NCBI RefSeq assembly: GCF_000013405.1
Contig: NC_007759.1
Location: forward strand, 2,543,001 to 2,607,000
DNA length: 64,000 nt
Direction: 5' to 3'
From: Syntrophus aciditrophicus SB
GTDB taxonomy: Bacteria; Desulfobacterota; Syntrophia; Syntrophales; Syntrophaceae
Shown: piece by piece, positions 23,935 through 33,232 of the stretch
Numbering within the stretch: the first letter of the stretch is position 1
How the letters are laid out: each line of letters begins with the position of its first letter
The notes under the pieces: model-generated
Told to the model about the DNA's origin: nothing
Seen by the model: only the letters and a program-made list of their open reading frames with translations
Databases searched by the model: none
Made by a program: the position numbers and the translations under genes

Positions 23935-24945
23935 ATGAGCCACATAACAGAAAAAGGCGGGGGAACGTTCCAAGGCATCAAACTCCTCCTTTGCGAAAAC
24001 CCGTTGCCGCCGATTGACCAAGCCATCGCGGCAGCCCGGTCCGAGTTGCCGCGAAGCAATTACTACACGGAACCTTATTCAGCACCTTTGCGCTCGCTCA
24101 TCAGCGAACAGCTCGGCATTTCAGAACGACTCATTCACATTAATGCCGGCTCCGAGCTCATCCTCCGACAGCTCTTTGACCGTTTCGGTCAGCAGGTCCA
24201 CCTGCTGACTCCGACCTATGTCCTCTTCCCCGAAATCGCGCGGCATTATACAGAAACACGACTTTCTCCTGAAAAAGATTTCGCATATGACCTGGCCGAC
24301 GTAGTGATTCCCGAGGGAACCACACTAACCGTTATCGTAAATCCAAACAACCCCAATGGGGGCGTTTTCGACATGGCCTCCTTGCCCGAGCTGTTAAGCC
24401 GCCACCCGAAGACAATGTTCCTTATTGACGAGGCGTTCATCGGCCTGGCCGGAAAATCCGTCACGCACCTGGTTCCGAAGTATCCCAATCTGCTTGTCAC
24501 CCGCACCCTCTCCAAGGCGCACAGTCTTGCAGGTTTCCGAGTAGGTTACGGCATATTTCCCGAGGCTGTCGCCGATGACTTGAACAACCGTAACGATGCC
24601 TATCCGCTTGCCCGCCCCAGCCAGGCGGCAGCCATAGCCACACTCCAAAATGAAGAACGCATTCAGGAACGGGCTTCCCAGTTGCGCCTCTGGACAGAGG
24701 AACTCGCCGTACAATTGCGAACCCTGGGCGTGCGCACTTTTCCGACTGAAACCTATTTCTTTCTGGCGGACTTCTCACCTCATGACGCATCCAGGATTGC
24801 CGATCAGCTTCGCAGCCGCAACATCCTGATTAAGCCGCTTAACGATCCTGTACTCGGTCCGGGATATATGCGCATTACCACGGCGCTGCCGGAAGACAAC
24901 CGCCGGTTCATAGATGCTTTGCGCGAGGTCATGTCCGGTGCCTAA
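23935..24945 (+). CDS. Class I/II PLP-dependent aminotransferase (HisC-like)
   Basis: This 336-residue enzyme resembles histidinol-phosphate aminotransferase and related group II enzymes. Seen are the PLP-binding NPNNPNGG and LIDEAFIGLA, and the catalytic-lysine segment TLSKAHSLAGFRVGY. The protein is somewhat short at its N-terminus compared with HisC. It starts with ATG after an AGGAGG-like site. A methyltransferase gene overlaps its stop, and a ZIP transporter follows, an unexpected set. No other his genes are nearby, so the amino acid or amine substrate is uncertain. Confidence 0.85.
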   Translation: MSHITEKGGGTFQGIKLLLCENPLPPIDQAIAAARSELPRSNYYTEPYSAPLRSLISEQLGISERLIHINAGSELILRQLFDRFGQQVHLLTPTYVLFPEIARHYTETRLSPEKDFAYDLADVVIPEGTTLTVIVNPNNPNGGVFDMASLPELLSRHPKTMFLIDEAFIGLAGKSVTHLVPKYPNLLVTRTLSKAHSLAGFRVGYGIFPEAVADDLNNRNDAYPLARPSQAAAIATLQNEERIQERASQLRLWTEELAVQLRTLGVRTFPTETYFFLADFSPHDASRIADQLRSRNILIKPLNDPVLGPGYMRITTALPEDNRRFIDALREVMSGA

Positions 24946-25573
24946 AATCGTTCCTTTCGAGACTCACCATCGGCGCTATGAAGCGTGGTTTGAAAAGCAT
25001 GAGGCCGTTTACATCTCCGAGCTGCTTGCCTTGCGCCCTTTCGTTCCCTGGAAAGGCAGGGGGATCGAGATCGGCGTCGGCAGCGGCCGCTTCGCCGCCC
25101 CTCTGGGTGTGCCGCTGGGTCTGGACCCCTCCCCGGCAATGCTGGCATATGCCGCATCACGCGGTATCGAGACCGTGGAAGGCGTTGCCGAGAACCTGCC
25201 TTTCGCAGCAGATACCTTTGATTACGCCTTGCTGGTGACGACCATCTGCTTCGTCGATTCCCCAATGGAGGCGCTCGCGGAGGCTCATCGAATACTCAAG
25301 CCGGGCGGCCGCCTGACAATCGGTTTCATTGACCGGGAGAGCTTCCTGGGACAGGAATACCTGGTTCACCAGAACGAAAGCGTCTTTTACCGCGAGGCCA
25401 CGTTTTATTCTGCGGATGAGGTGGGGCTTTTTCTTGCAAAAACCGGTTTTTTGATTGACGACTGGGGTCAGACACTCGCACGCCCTCTCCACAAGATTTG
25501 CAAGATCGAACCTCTCCGGACAGGGCACGGCCAATGTGCCTTTGTGGTTGCAGCAGCAACGAAAGTGGATTAA
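24938..25573 (+). CDS. SAM-dependent class I methyltransferase
   Basis: This 211-residue protein has the SAM motif GRGIEIGVGSGRFAAPLGVPLGLDPS. AENLPFAADTFDYALLVTTICFVDSP and a post-I region with RILKPGGRLTIGFI follow, typical of the UbiE/Methyltransf_11 group. The best start is GTG at 24938, which overlaps the stop of the aminotransferase and has GAGG upstream. A longer ATG frame would add residues that lie fully inside the previous gene. The target is unknown. Its coupling to an aminotransferase suggests a small-molecule pathway. Confidence 0.82.
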   Translation: MPKIVPFETHHRRYEAWFEKHEAVYISELLALRPFVPWKGRGIEIGVGSGRFAAPLGVPLGLDPSPAMLAYAASRGIETVEGVAENLPFAADTFDYALLVTTICFVDSPMEALAEAHRILKPGGRLTIGFIDRESFLGQEYLVHQNESVFYREATFYSADEVGLFLAKTGFLIDDWGQTLARPLHKICKIEPLRTGHGQCAFVVAAATKVD

Positions 25574-25651
25574 TCTGAAGCAAACGGGTTTGATCAACAA
25601 GGCTTTTCGTTTTTCCGGCGTACGCGTTTTGTTGCGCATCAGGACACTTCA

Positions 25652-26392
25652 ATGAACACTCTTCTCTGGATTATTGTCGGCGGTCTGCTGATGAGCGCCA
25701 TTGCCATGATCGGCGGCATCTCTGTTATCTTGCCGCCTGCAGTGCTGCAGCGATTTCTTCTGCCCATGGTTGCACTTGCCGCGGGAACGCTGCTGGGCGG
25801 CGCCTTCTTCCACATGGTTCCCGAAGGGATAAAGACATTAGTCCCCCTTGATGCGGCGGTATGGCTCGTTGCAGGCTTTACGACGTTCCTTCTCGTGGAA
25901 CAGTTTCTCCACTGGCATCACTCGCATGACAGTGCGGCCACTGATTATGAGCCCATGACGTATCTGGTTCTCCTCGGGGATGCCTTGCACAACTTTCTCG
26001 GCGGAATCGGGATCGCCAGCACGTTTCTCATGGATCCCAAAGCCGGGATTACTGCATGGTTTGCAGCCGCCGCTCATGAGGTACCTCAGGAACTCGGTGA
26101 TTTCGCCATATTGGTGCATGGCGGCTGGAACCGATGGCGGGCGCTGCTCTGGAACGTGATTTCCGCATTGACCTTCCCTCTGGGAGCTCTGCTTGCCTAC
26201 CTGTTCTCTCAGCGCTTTTCGGTAAGCGGACTGGTTTTATTCGGAGCCGGAAACTTCCTTTACATAGCAGCCTCAGATCTTGTCCCGGAAATCAAGGCAC
26301 ATCCCAGTCTGCGCGTTGCAGCCCTTCATTTCGGCTGTTTCGCCCTGGGCCTGATCTCCATGCTGGTCCTGGCGTATGGTTTTCACAAATGA
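25652..26392 (+). CDS. ZIP-family divalent metal transporter
   Basis: This 246-residue membrane protein has about eight hydrophobic segments. The ZIP metal motif HNFLGGIGIA lies in one helix, with HEVPQELGDFA in the next; their His, Asn and Glu residues form the transport site. A short His-rich loop (HWHHSHD) precedes it. ZIP proteins import Zn2+ or Fe2+ into the cytoplasm. It is upstream of a small open frame and a frameshifted Mrp ATPase, so iron or zinc supply to the cluster machinery is conceivable. It appears full-length. Confidence 0.9.
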   Translation: MNTLLWIIVGGLLMSAIAMIGGISVILPPAVLQRFLLPMVALAAGTLLGGAFFHMVPEGIKTLVPLDAAVWLVAGFTTFLLVEQFLHWHHSHDSAATDYEPMTYLVLLGDALHNFLGGIGIASTFLMDPKAGITAWFAAAAHEVPQELGDFAILVHGGWNRWRALLWNVISALTFPLGALLAYLFSQRFSVSGLVLFGAGNFLYIAASDLVPEIKAHPSLRVAALHFGCFALGLISMLVLAYGFHK

Positions 26393-26426
26393 CCCTGCAA
26401 CTGTTACAGGAATTGAAGGAGGGTCT

Positions 26427-26621
26427 ATGCAACGGGTTTTGATTTCTTCGATTGCAACAGGAAGATCCGCAACGGGTTGCATGGTTTACAAGGAAACAGC
26501 CATGCAGCGAGGCAAAAAAGGCTGTCATAAATCAAAGGTCATTAACACGGAAAAGATTTCGGCGATGAATGCAGAATTGAAAACAAAACATTGCAAGGAA
26601 GGTCGTTGTCATGATCGATGA
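26427..26621 (+). CDS. Possible small Cys/Lys-rich protein
   Basis: This 64-codon open frame starts at an ATG with a strong AAGGAGGG site. It encodes a basic peptide with scattered cysteines (TGCMV, KGCHK, KHCKEGRCHDR). Its end overlaps the start of the Mrp gene at 26611 by 11 bases, the sort of overlap seen with translational coupling. No family was recognised. It could equally be a leader for the following gene. The support is the ribosome binding site and the position, not homology. Confidence 0.35.
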   Translation: MQRVLISSIATGRSATGCMVYKETAMQRGKKGCHKSKVINTEKISAMNAELKTKHCKEGRCHDR

Positions 26622-27650
26622 GCAGAAGGTTCGAGAGGTCCTCAAACTCATCCTGGATCCCGAGCTGAAAAAGAGTCTGCTGGACCTGGGAATGATTCGG
26701 GATGTCTGCGTGAAAAAGGATCGGGTCAGCCTGACCCTTGCCCTTACCACGGTGAAGTGCCCTAAAAAAGATGCCATCGTGGCTGAGATCAAGCGCGTGC
26801 TTATGGCCTTGCCCGGGATCGCCGGGGTCGATGTCGAGTTGACGACGCTGAACCGGGAAGAACTGCATTCATTGTTCCCGAAACATCCTCTGGTCGGCCT
26901 GGACAAAGTGCGCCATGTCCTGGCTGTTGCCAGCGGCAAAGGCGGGGTGGGAAAAACAACTATCGCCGTAAATGTCGCCCTGGCCCTGGCTCGAAAGGGC
27001 AACCGGGTCGGCCTGCTCGATGCGGATGTTTATGGCCCAAGCATTCCGATCATGCTGGCCATCGATGATTCCCCTGAATGGGAAAATCAGATGATTCTTC
27101 CTATTGAAAAGTTCGGACTCAGGATTATGTCATTGGGCATGCTCACCGCAGAGGGCCAGTCCATTGTCTGGCGCGGCCCTCTGGTTTCCAGGGCCATCAA
27201 GCAATTGCTGGGCGAGGTTATGTGGGGCGATCTGGATTATCTGGGTTTGTGGATCTCCCTCCTGGAACCGGAGATCCTTCCATCACGATCGCTCAATCCA
27301 TTCCCACCGCTGCCGTCCTTATGGTGACAACGCCACAGGAAGTCGCCCTGGCCGATGTCCGCAGGGCCATTAATTTGTTCAAAAAATTCGAGATAAACAT
27401 GATCGGCCTTGTGGAAAACATGTCTTATTTCTTCGACAGGCGCTCCGAAAAACCGATTGAGATTTTCGGCCGGGGCGGGGGTGAAAAATTAAGCAGGGAA
27501 TTCGGGCTTCCTTTGCTTGCCCGGCTTCCTCTCGATCCGGATATCGGGAGAAGCGGAGACTCCGGTGTGCCTCTGATGATTTCGTCTCCGAATTCCGAAG
27601 CGGGCCGCATCTTTCAGGTCATTGCGGAAAAAGTCCTTTCTTCGATCTGA
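26611..27650 (+). pseudogene. Frameshifted Mrp-type ATPase with N-terminal MIP18 (DUF59) domain
   Basis: The first 210 or so codons encode a DUF59/MIP18 domain (about residues 1-85). A ParA-type ATPase follows, with Walker A ASGKGGVGKTT at about 107-117 and WGDLDYL. Around 27241-27247 the reading frame shifts. The expected DLPPGTGDPSITIAQSIP continues in another frame and runs to the stop at 27650, ending in GRGGGEKLSREFGLPLLARLPLDPDIG. The shift corresponds to two extra bases (or one missing) just after the Leu of LDYL. The C-terminal CPHC cysteines of the two other Mrp proteins are absent (SYFFDRR instead). It is a decayed gene or a sequencing error. Confidence 0.8.
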
Positions 27651-27774
27651 TAAAAGGCCTGATTACATTATCCATAGCGATAACATATCACCTGTTTCCT
27701 TAAAAAGTATCCAAAACAACGCTTATTCTGTGTGCAGGCGCCAATCCCTGCAGGAGCCGTTGCCTTCCTGATGT

Positions 27775-27788
27775 GCGCAATATCGCGA
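27775..27788. promoter_or_regulatory. Inverted-repeat site, GCGCA-ATAT-CGCGA
   Basis: This degenerate version of the dyad seen at 4608 shares the CGCGA right arm with that site. It lies 33 bp from the second copy, the same pair spacing as at 4575/4608. Confidence 0.45.
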
Positions 27789-27807
27789 TCTCCCAATAAA
27801 AATACAG

Positions 27808-27821
27808 TCGCATAATTGCAT
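27808..27821. promoter_or_regulatory. Inverted-repeat site, TCGCA-TAAT-TGCAT
   Basis: It matches the consensus TTGCA-N4-TGCAA in eight of ten arm bases. It ends 88 bp before the GG of a weak -24/-12 element. Confidence 0.5.
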
Positions 27822-27908
27822 CCTATTTACTGAAAATCCTTTCTTCCCACATTCCATCACGAATGGACATCATTAATTTTCGTAATTAAATAAGTGATTT
27901 ATTATTTT

Positions 27909-27925
27909 TGGAATATTTTGTGATT
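27909..27925 (+). promoter_or_regulatory. Degenerate sigma-54 -24/-12-like element
   Basis: TGGAATATTTTGTGATT keeps GG-N10-GA and the TGATT end of the element at 4707, but has lost the CAC of the -24 half. It is probably a relic, though it might still serve wtpABC. Confidence 0.35.
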
Positions 27926-27964
27926 ATTTCTTACTCTTTGTAAGAAAAGGAAATCAGGGACGGC

Positions 27965-28024
27965 AAAACAGCAATTGCGGCAAACGGTAAAAAGTATAAG
28001 AGTCAACCGGACATGAGTTTAGAC
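27965..28024 (+). pseudogene. Remnant of a NifX/ORP gene N-terminus
   Basis: In one frame the sequence reads KTAIAANGKKYKSQPDMSLD, against MKIAITSQGKEQNSQPDMSF of the gene at 5157. A run of 17 bases (AGTCAACCGGACATGAG) is identical between the two. No start codon remains and the similarity stops after about 20 codons. It lies about 40 bp after the degraded promoter. Confidence 0.55.
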
Positions 28025-28137
28025 GGGTCATGCCGCCGACCTTCTCATTAAATGTGTGCCTGTGATTTCCTATGTGCATGATCGGCTTATTGAATGACCT
28101 GTTAAAAGCAGGTTAAATTTTTCATAAGGAGGAATGA

Positions 28138-29130
<993 letters not shown>

Positions 29131-29143
29131 CAGGAAGAACGTT

Positions 29144-29929
29144 ATGGTGAGGAAGGGACCGTTCTATTGGGTTTCGATTTCGTGCGGCATCATGGTGCTC
29201 GCCTTTATTCTCCTGCCGCTCGTCGAACTGCTGACGGCCCCTTCCGGAACCATGCTCAAGGAAACGCTCCGGGACAAGAATGTCATACGCTCCATCTGGC
29301 TGAGCATCTATACGGCCATGTCGGCAGCCGGGATATCTTTTATCGTCGGAACGCCGCTGGCCTATGTGCTCGCCCGATCACAATTCAGGGGTAAACATTT
29401 CATCGAAAGCATCATCGATCTGCCTATCGTCATTCCCCATCCCGTGGTCGGTATTGCGATTCTGAGTGTGGCGGGAAGGAACCACTGGCTTGGCCATTTC
29501 ATGCAGGAACTCGGAATCAGGATCATGGGCAGTACGACAGGCATCATAACCGTTCTCACCTTTGTGGGCATGCCCTTCTACATCAACGCCCTCAAATCCG
29601 GCTTCGAGGCCATCTCCCCCAGACTGGAAAACGTTTCCCGGAGCCTCGGCGCCTCCATGTGGAGCACCTTTATCCGAATTACCTTCCCCCTTGCATGGCG
29701 GAGTGTTCTGGTGGGACTGATCATGTGCTGCGCACGATCCATCAGCGAGTTCGGAGCCGTCGTTGTGGTAGCCTATCATCCCATGATCGCTCCGGTGCTC
29801 ATCTACGAACGGTACGAGGGATACGGACTCCAGTACTCTCAACCTGTAGCGGTGTGGCTTGTTCTCGTATGCCTTTCGCTGTTCCTTGTCCTCAGAGTGC
29901 TCGCTCTTCCGCAGAAAAAGGCATCATGA
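29144..29929 (+). CDS. wtpB: Tungstate/molybdate ABC transporter, permease
   Basis: This 261-residue permease has about six hydrophobic helices. The binding-protein-dependent transport EAA loop appears as SPRLENVSRSLGASMWSTFIRITFPLAW, which contacts the ATPase. The final segment includes MCCARSISEFGAVVVVAYHP, the SEFGA turn typical of molybdate and tungstate permeases. It lies 13 bp after wtpA and overlaps the ATPase start by four bases. The gene is complete. Substrate choice between Mo and W follows the binding protein. Confidence 0.92.
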   Translation: MVRKGPFYWVSISCGIMVLAFILLPLVELLTAPSGTMLKETLRDKNVIRSIWLSIYTAMSAAGISFIVGTPLAYVLARSQFRGKHFIESIIDLPIVIPHPVVGIAILSVAGRNHWLGHFMQELGIRIMGSTTGIITVLTFVGMPFYINALKSGFEAISPRLENVSRSLGASMWSTFIRITFPLAWRSVLVGLIMCCARSISEFGAVVVVAYHPMIAPVLIYERYEGYGLQYSQPVAVWLVLVCLSLFLVLRVLALPQKKAS

Positions 29930-30960
29930 TCGACATCAAAGGACTTAAAGTACACCTTGGCGAATTCCGCCTGAAAGACATCGATCTCTCCATAGATGAG
30001 GGGGAATTTTTCGTGCTCATGGGCCCCACCGGCGCCGGAAAAACCGTCCTGCTGGAAGCCATTGCCGGACTCGTACCCATCATCGACGGATCTATCGCCA
30101 TCGGCGGCTGTGACGTGAGCCGCTTGCCTCCGGAGCAAAGGGGCGTCGGCATCATGTATCAGGATTATGCCCTGTTTCCCCATCTGACCATCACGCGCAA
30201 CATTACTTACGGGCTGCGCTATCAAAAACGCAAAGGAACTTCGGAGAAACTGCTCAGGCAGCTCGTGGATGACCTCGGCATCGGCCACCTGCTCCGCCGC
30301 TATCCGGAAACTCTCAGCGGCGGCGAGTTGCAGAGGGTTGCACTGGCGCGTGCCCTCATGGTGGAGCCTCGGGTCATCCTGCTGGATGAACCTCTTTCAG
30401 CCCTTGACCAGAACTTCAGGGAGGAAATCAGGCTGCTGCTCAAACAGATTCACCGGGGTTCACGAATCACGTTTTTCATGGTGACGCACGACTTTTCAGA
30501 AGCGCTGACTCTCGCTACCAAGGCAGCAATAATGAATAACGGCGCCATTGTTCAGACCGGAACAATCCGGGATATTTTCCAGAAACCTTCATCCTCTTTT
30601 GTGGCCAACTTCGTGGGCATGAAGAACGTCTTTCCAACAGAGTTCAATGGATCGACAGCCATAATTGACACGCTCGCTATAGAAGTTCCTCCTCCAAACA
30701 CCAATTCCACGGGGCACATAGCCATCAGGCCCGAAGACATCGTAATCAGCCTGAAGCCGCTGGAGTCGAGCATGCGCAATTCTTTTACCGGCATTGTAAG
30801 CGGTATCATCGACCAGGGTTTCCTCTACGAGGTGCATGTCCGCGTCCATGACGTGGTTTTCAAGTCGCTCGTCACCAAGGGCTCGGCGATTGACCTGGAG
30901 CTGGATGTCGACAAGGATGTATACATTTCATTCAAGTCGTCCGCCGTTCATATCTTCTGA
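29926..30960 (+). CDS. wtpC: Tungstate/molybdate ABC transporter, ATP-binding protein
   Basis: This 344-residue ATPase has Walker A GPTGAGKT, the Q-loop YQDYALF, the signature LSGGELQRVALARAL, and Walker B VILLDEPLSALD with the H-loop VTHDFSEAL. Residues from about 280 form a TOBE-like domain (IAIRPEDIVISLKPLESSMRNSFTGIVSGIIDQG) that may bind the oxyanion and inhibit import. The chosen ATG at 29926 overlaps the permease stop (ATGA). The longer frame upstream is inside wtpB and is not coding. The operon ends here. Confidence 0.93.
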   Translation: MIDIKGLKVHLGEFRLKDIDLSIDEGEFFVLMGPTGAGKTVLLEAIAGLVPIIDGSIAIGGCDVSRLPPEQRGVGIMYQDYALFPHLTITRNITYGLRYQKRKGTSEKLLRQLVDDLGIGHLLRRYPETLSGGELQRVALARALMVEPRVILLDEPLSALDQNFREEIRLLLKQIHRGSRITFFMVTHDFSEALTLATKAAIMNNGAIVQTGTIRDIFQKPSSSFVANFVGMKNVFPTEFNGSTAIIDTLAIEVPPPNTNSTGHIAIRPEDIVISLKPLESSMRNSFTGIVSGIIDQGFLYEVHVRVHDVVFKSLVTKGSAIDLELDVDKDVYISFKSSAVHIF

Positions 30961-31083
30961 TACGGCTGGCGATCCGGCCGGATCAGGATACGCCCCAATC
31001 ATCTTTTCCAACCCCATCCGTCCCGGACAATGGATCAGGTGGGAAAACTCGATGTCCTCATCAGAACATGAAACTTCCGGAAT

Positions 31084-31338
31084 TTATCCTTCTTCCTCTT
31101 TGAGAAAGAATCGATGGTATTCCGGCTCGGACAGGTATTTTTTCAGCACTTTACCCGCGACATCAAAGATTTCCGTCAGATCTTCATCGCTCATCCGTTT
31201 CAGAATGACTTTCATCAACTCGTCATCGGATAATTTCTGCAGATAGAACTGGACGGTATTCTCGTCGGTCTGCCGGTCCAGGCCATAACCCACAAAACCG
31301 TCATACGTCTCCACAAAACGATGGGAATGCTTTGCCAT
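31084..31338 (-). CDS. Small acidic cytosolic protein, hypothetical
   Basis: This 84-residue protein starts MAKHSHRFVETYDGFVGYGLDRQTDENTVQFYLQKLSDDELMKVILKRMSDEDLTEIFDVAGKVLKKYLSEPEYHRFFLKEEEG. It is highly charged and mostly helical by appearance, with no cysteine, signal peptide or membrane segment. It runs opposite to its neighbours between wtpC and the second Mrp gene. It resembles small conserved proteins of deltaproteobacteria, but no named family could be assigned. The even spread of helix-forming residues favours a real protein. Confidence 0.65.
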   Translation of the reverse strand: MAKHSHRFVETYDGFVGYGLDRQTDENTVQFYLQKLSDDELMKVILKRMSDEDLTEIFDVAGKVLKKYLSEPEYHRFFLKEEEG

Positions 31339-31577
31339 AACGACCCCCTGATTCCTTTTTTGTTTTTTTCGACCCGTCGCAATAAACCAGACTGGGCGCA
31401 GGATATCAACCTTCTCATGAGAAAAATGGAATTTTTTTATCGGGATCGCACATGACCGCCATTTCTTCGGTGGAAACTCCGGTACCCGATATGGTAATGA
31501 GTAGGCGCTTATCCAGTCAGGATAAACATAAGCATGTAATCATCATATCGCAATAAAACGAAAAAGGAGAAAACATT

Positions 31578-32465
31578 ATGGGATCATGCAGTTCGTGCAA
31601 TTCAGGCAATTCACCGGAAGGCGGAGGTTGCTCGATGGCGGGAGGTCAGCCGCCCAAGGCCCCCTCAGCCTCCCTCGAAGATGAGAAATTGAAGAAAAAC
31701 CTGCAGCGCATCGCGCACAAAATCCTCGTTCTATCGGGAAAAGGCGGGGTCGGAAAGAGCACTGTCGCCGTCAATCTGGCGATTGCCCTGTCCCTCGAAG
31801 GAAAGCGTGTGGGCCTTCTCGATGTGGATTTTCATGGCCCGAGCATCCCCACGCTCCTTCATCTGGAGGGAAGAAGGCCGGAAGTGACCGACCACGGGAC
31901 GATGCTTCCCATTGCCATTGAAGGCGGGATGAAGGTCATGTCCCTGGGATTTCTGCTGAACCGTCCGGAGGACGCGGTGATCTGGCGCGGGCCGTTGAAG
32001 ATCGGCGCGATCAAGCAGCTCCTTGGCGATGTGGAGTGGGGCGACCTGGACTATCTCGTCATCGATTTCCCCCCCGGCACGGGAGACGAACCGCTCACCG
32101 TCGCCAACCTGATCCCGGAAGCGGACGGCGCGGTGGTGGTGACGACGCCTCAGGATGTCTCGACGATCGATGTCAGCAAATCCGTGACGTTCTGCCGGCA
32201 GTTGAACATCCCCGTCCTGGGCGTTGTCGAAAACATGAGCGGCCTGGTCTGTCCGCACTGTTCACAGGTGATCGACCTGTTCAAACAGGGCGGCGGCGAA
32301 GAAATGGCCAAACGGATGAATGTGCCCTTCCTGGGGCGAATCCCCCTGGATCCCCAGATCGTGGAATCGTCCGACGCGGGAGAACCCTTTATCTTCCACC
32401 ACAAGAACACGGAAGCCGCGGAAGCGTTCCGGCGGATCGTCGCACCGCTGCTGGCGCTTCCGTAA
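31578..32465 (+). CDS. mrp: Mrp/NBP35-type Fe-S cluster carrier ATPase (copy B)
   Basis: This 295-residue protein is nearly identical to the copy at 7574. Both have MGSCSSCNSGNS at the start (Cys4, Cys7, Cys18), the same Walker A SGKGGVGKST, and CPHC near residue 224. The ribosome-binding stretch AAAAGGAGAAAA is also shared, which points to a recent duplication. Differences gather in the linker after residue 12 and at the very C-terminus. It lies alone after a minus-strand gene and is followed by a strong hairpin, so it should be expressed independently of the ORP-like operon. Confidence 0.93.
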   Translation: MGSCSSCNSGNSPEGGGCSMAGGQPPKAPSASLEDEKLKKNLQRIAHKILVLSGKGGVGKSTVAVNLAIALSLEGKRVGLLDVDFHGPSIPTLLHLEGRRPEVTDHGTMLPIAIEGGMKVMSLGFLLNRPEDAVIWRGPLKIGAIKQLLGDVEWGDLDYLVIDFPPGTGDEPLTVANLIPEADGAVVVTTPQDVSTIDVSKSVTFCRQLNIPVLGVVENMSGLVCPHCSQVIDLFKQGGGEEMAKRMNVPFLGRIPLDPQIVESSDAGEPFIFHHKNTEAAEAFRRIVAPLLALP

Positions 32466-32517
32466 GACGGGGGGAAAATCTTGTCTCCTTCTGCGGATGT
32501 TCGGATGTCCGGCGTTC

Positions 32518-32556
32518 AGCGGGCTGCTTCAGTGAACCTTACGGAAGCAGCCCGCT
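32518..32556 (+). terminator. Terminator-like hairpin after Mrp copy B
   Basis: A perfect 13-bp stem (AGCGGGCTGCTTC with GAAGCAGCCCGCT) and a 13-nt loop are followed by CTTC rather than a full T run. Confidence 0.65.
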
Positions 32557-32817
32557 CTTCGCCTGCTCCGGACCGTCTTCAAGTCGCTTTCCTGCCGGCA
32601 TCGAGGGCGGGTTCATGAGGATTCCCGCTGTTTTTGTTTGACACAGACGACATCCTGTGGCAGGATATTCACCAATTTATTAATTAATTCTATCGGTTAT
32701 CCCTGTCGTTCTTTTACCGTCGAACCGCTTCCCCGCCCCGGCATGAAAGGCGTTGTATCGGATGCGGCCCATCGATCATCCGTCCGCCCATCATACCGGG
32801 AACACGAAGGAGTTTTC

Positions 32818-33207
32818 ATGCTTCCGCCCTCTCCCGCCCTTCTGCTGCTCATCGGCTTCATCGCCGGAATCGCCGCCGGTCTGTTCGGCATCGGCGGCGG
32901 AGTGCTTATCGTTCCCGCCCTCGTTTACCTGGCTGGATTTCCGCTGCATACGGCCGTCGGCACGAGTCTGGCGATCCTCCTTCCCCCGGTGGGACTGGCC
33001 GCCGTTCTGACCTATTACCGTTACGGACAGGTCAATCTCAAAGCCGCGTTGATTGTCGCTGCCGCCCTGTTTCTGGGAAGCTGGCTGGGCGCCATCCTGG
33101 CGAATCATCTTTCCGGTCCGCATTTGAAACTGGCCTTTGGAATTTTTGTAGCGGGTCTCGGCATCTACCTGATCATTGGCGCAATGCGCCAACTGGCATG
33201 GATCTGA
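32818..33207 (+). CDS. Half-size TauE/SafE-type membrane protein
   Basis: This 129-residue protein has about four hydrophobic helices. It starts with the family turn LLLLIGFIAGIAAGLFGIGGGVLIVPALVYLAGFPLHTAVGTSLAILLPP, the N-terminal half of TauE/SafE exporters. Usual family members contain two such halves. Here only one is present, and no second half follows. It could dimerise to make a complete carrier, as other half-size members are thought to do. The start at 32818 is chosen because GAAGGAG lies upstream. Sulfite, sulfonates or other anions are possible substrates. Confidence 0.85.
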   Translation: MLPPSPALLLLIGFIAGIAAGLFGIGGGVLIVPALVYLAGFPLHTAVGTSLAILLPPVGLAAVLTYYRYGQVNLKAALIVAAALFLGSWLGAILANHLSGPHLKLAFGIFVAGLGIYLIIGAMRQLAWI

Positions 33208-33232
33208 AGCTAAGATCACGGAAAGGAGCCTC

